A stretch of 64,000 nt of DNA from Streptomyces griseoruber (GTDB taxonomy: Bacteria > Actinomycetota > Actinomycetes > Streptomycetales > Streptomycetaceae). Below, piece by piece: positions 62,712 to 64,000 of this stretch. Each line of letters starts with the position of its first letter. Position 1 is the first letter of the stretch. A program made the position numbers and the translations under genes. The notes below the pieces were generated by a model. That model was not told the DNA's origin. It did not search any database and saw nothing but the letters and a program-made list of their open reading frames with translations. The DNA lies in NCBI RefSeq assembly GCF_001514205.1, contig NZ_KQ948771.1, positions 1-64,000 of the forward strand, in the 5' to 3' direction.

Positions 62712-62968
62712 GTGCTCCAGCAGTGCCTGGCCAAGGTCCGCCGGGAGGGCTGCGCCGCCGTCCAGGGCGCGCTGACCACCGACACCGGTCGGGCTTTCGC
62801 GGTGCCGGTGCGCGACAGCCGCGGTGCGGTCGTGGCCGCCGTCGGCGTGGCGGGCCCGCCGGACGTGGCCCGGCCGAGACGGGTGGCCCCCATGTACGTG
62901 CCGCCGCCGCGATGATCCAGCGATGCATACGCAGCGAGGGCTTGCGCGTCGCGGAGGTCGGCGCGTGA
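62712..62968 (+). pseudogene. Remnant of an IclR-family regulator gene (C-terminus)
   Basis: The segment LAKVRREGCAAVQGALTTDT, FAVPVRDSRGAVVAAVGVAG is the end of an IclR effector domain (VRRxG..., G.IAVPVRDxxGxVVAAVxVxGP). In the same frame it runs into RRVAPMYVPPPR and stops at 62913-62915; one frame over, PHVRAAAAMIQRCIRSEGLR continues the expected C-terminal helix to a stop at 62968. So one frameshift near 62885 separates the two, and the HTH and first half are missing. Confidence 0.65.
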
Positions 62969-63165
62969 GCCGACCACGGGGCCGGGGCGCACCGGCATGG
63001 CGCGCTCCTCCTCCCGCCGGCCCCGCCCCGACCCGTTCCCCCTGCCGCGACGGCCCGCTCCCGTGGGGCATGATCCGCGCCCGACCGGGTACGCGAGGCC
63101 GGACCGCGTCCGGAGGGAAGTATTCCGGAGCGGGCCGTACGACCGTCGCGACAAGGGGAACTGTC

Positions 63166-63564
63166 ATGGAGACGCCTGCCCACGACCGCAACGCCAACCC
63201 CGCCCGCTGGGCGCTGGACGCGCTGGCCCGGGACACCGAGGACACGGTGGCCCTGGACACGCTCGCGCACTGCGACGTCCTGGTGCCCGTGCCCGAGGAC
63301 GCCACCGACGAGGACGTGAGCGACCCGGGCCGGGTGGCCCTGCCGGTACTGGACAATCCCGGCGGCGCACCCGTCGTCCCGGTGTTCACCTCCGAACCCG
63401 AGATGGCCGGACTGCTGCCCGGGATCGACCGCTACCGGCTGGTGCCCCTCGGCGCGCTCGCCGCGCAGTGGCCCACCGGGGAACTCTCGCTCGCCATAGA
63501 CGCCGCCGGTGATCACCCGCTGACGCTCACCTCGGAGGGAGTACGCACGCTGCTCGCCCGCTGA
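63166..63564 (+). CDS. SseB-like protein
   Basis: 132 residues. NPARWALDALARDTEDTVAL begins a helix, then TLAHCDVLVPVPEDATD, VALPVLDNPGGAPVVPVFTSEPEMAGL and YRLVPLGALAAQWPTGELSL resemble the SseB N-terminal domain (enhanced serine sensitivity/type III secretion-regulator-like), common in Streptomyces as stand-alone proteins of unknown role. AAGGGGAA precedes the ATG. It is cytoplasmic, with no membrane segments. The next gene starts 54 bp downstream in the same direction. Confidence 0.8.
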   Translation: METPAHDRNANPARWALDALARDTEDTVALDTLAHCDVLVPVPEDATDEDVSDPGRVALPVLDNPGGAPVVPVFTSEPEMAGLLPGIDRYRLVPLGALAAQWPTGELSLAIDAAGDHPLTLTSEGVRTLLAR

Positions 63565-63618
63565 CCCGCCACCCGGGCGGCCCGCGCCCGCCCGCTGCCC
63601 GTGATCCAGAATGACCCC

Positions 63619-64000
63619 ATGATCTGGCTCTCCGGTGTGGCCGGCGGTCTCGTGCTCGCACTGGTGCTCGGGAGTGTCCTGCGCACCCTCGTCGTCCCGC
63701 GCGGCCTGTACTCCGTGGTCGTGTACCGGCTGTGGTGGACCCTGCGCCGGCTGCTGCGCCTCGCCGCCCTGCGCCGGGGTTACGAGGCCGTCGACCGGTG
63801 GCAGACCTGGCTCGCCCCGCTGACGCTGGTCGGCATGCTGGGGATCTGGCTGCTCGGCGCCCTGGCCGGATACGGGCTGCTGCTGTACGCGCTGTCCCCG
63901 CTGGACTGGACCACCTCCTTCCGGGAGGCCGGCTCGAGTCTGTTCACCCTCGGCTTCGCCGGCGGTGCCCGCGTGCGGCTGTCCGTCCTCGACTTCGCGG
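63619..64000 (+). CDS. Membrane protein (3' partial)
   Basis: The window cuts this gene after 127 codons. The start MIWLSGVAGGLVLALVLGSV is a membrane helix, followed by RTLVVPRGLYSVVVYRLWWTLRRLLR (amphipathic basic) and a second helix LVGMLGIWLLGALAGYGLLL. Then SFREAGSSLFTLGFAGG resembles the pore helix and filter region of two-helix potassium-channel-like proteins, though the filter reads TLGFA rather than TVGYG. Channel function is therefore only possible. It may be cotranscribed with the SseB-like gene. Confidence 0.7.
   Translation, partial: MIWLSGVAGGLVLALVLGSVLRTLVVPRGLYSVVVYRLWWTLRRLLRLAALRRGYEAVDRWQTWLAPLTLVGMLGIWLLGALAGYGLLLYALSPLDWTTSFREAGSSLFTLGFAGGARVRLSVLDFA

Overview
The window is high-GC actinobacterial chromosome and almost certainly from a Streptomyces or close relative. 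Evidence: strong G/C third-position bias, GTG and TTG starts, SpoIIE-type PP2C phosphatases, long-form GAPDH, a CebR-type operator and a group 1h [NiFe] hydrogenase. No rRNA, tRNA, CRISPR array, insertion sequence or plasmid/phage core gene was recognised.

Layout. (1) 1-4969: a stress/dormancy-like cluster with a universal stress protein, PPK2, a flavodoxin-domain protein, an XRE-PNPOx fusion and a DevS/DosS-like GAF histidine kinase. (2) 4984-9341: three tandem Gfo/Idh/MocA oxidoreductases, divergent from a LacI regulator, with two mirror-image operators between them. (3) 9482-21996: two tiny genes, an MFS transporter, three SpoIIE-type phosphatases, a FUSC-type membrane protein, a GNAT, an ArsR-SRPBCC pair and two small overlapping genes. 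(4) 22147-37090: the centrepiece, a complete aerobic H2-oxidation locus. It runs hypX, hhyS, hhyL, a NifU-like gene, three genes of unknown function, an endopeptidase, a 37-residue microprotein, then hypABFCDE, closed by a strong hairpin. (5) 37205-42377: rfbA-rfbC, a secreted collagen-like repeat protein and two glycosyltransferases. (6) 42615-50640: a GATase, an acyl-CoA ligase divergent from a PucR regulator, a protease-nuclease fusion and a Ser/Thr kinase. (7) 50803-64000: a secreted GH5 enzyme under a CebR box, an LLM oxidoreductase with MarR, 6-phosphogluconate dehydrogenase, a GH127 remnant, LacI, GAPDH, a MerR-controlled MFS unit, an IclR remnant, an SseB-like protein and a truncated membrane protein.

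How it fits together. HypABFCDE build the Fe(CN)2CO-Ni centre, and HypX gives an O2-compatible source of the CO ligand. The endopeptidase trims HhyL, and HhySL lacks Tat and membrane signals, so the enzyme should stay in the cytoplasm and use trace H2 as electron donor. The electron acceptor is not obvious; the ATGA-coupled unknown genes between hhyL and the endopeptidase are the best places to look. The DevS-like sensor, USP and PPK2 at the left edge suit the same starvation/hypoxia lifestyle, but joint regulation is inference.

The strongest under-described items are the unknown genes and microprotein of the hydrogenase operon, the protease-nuclease fusion beside a Ser/Thr kinase, and two unmarked pseudogenes (GH127 and IclR). 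Several operators can be read directly from sequence.
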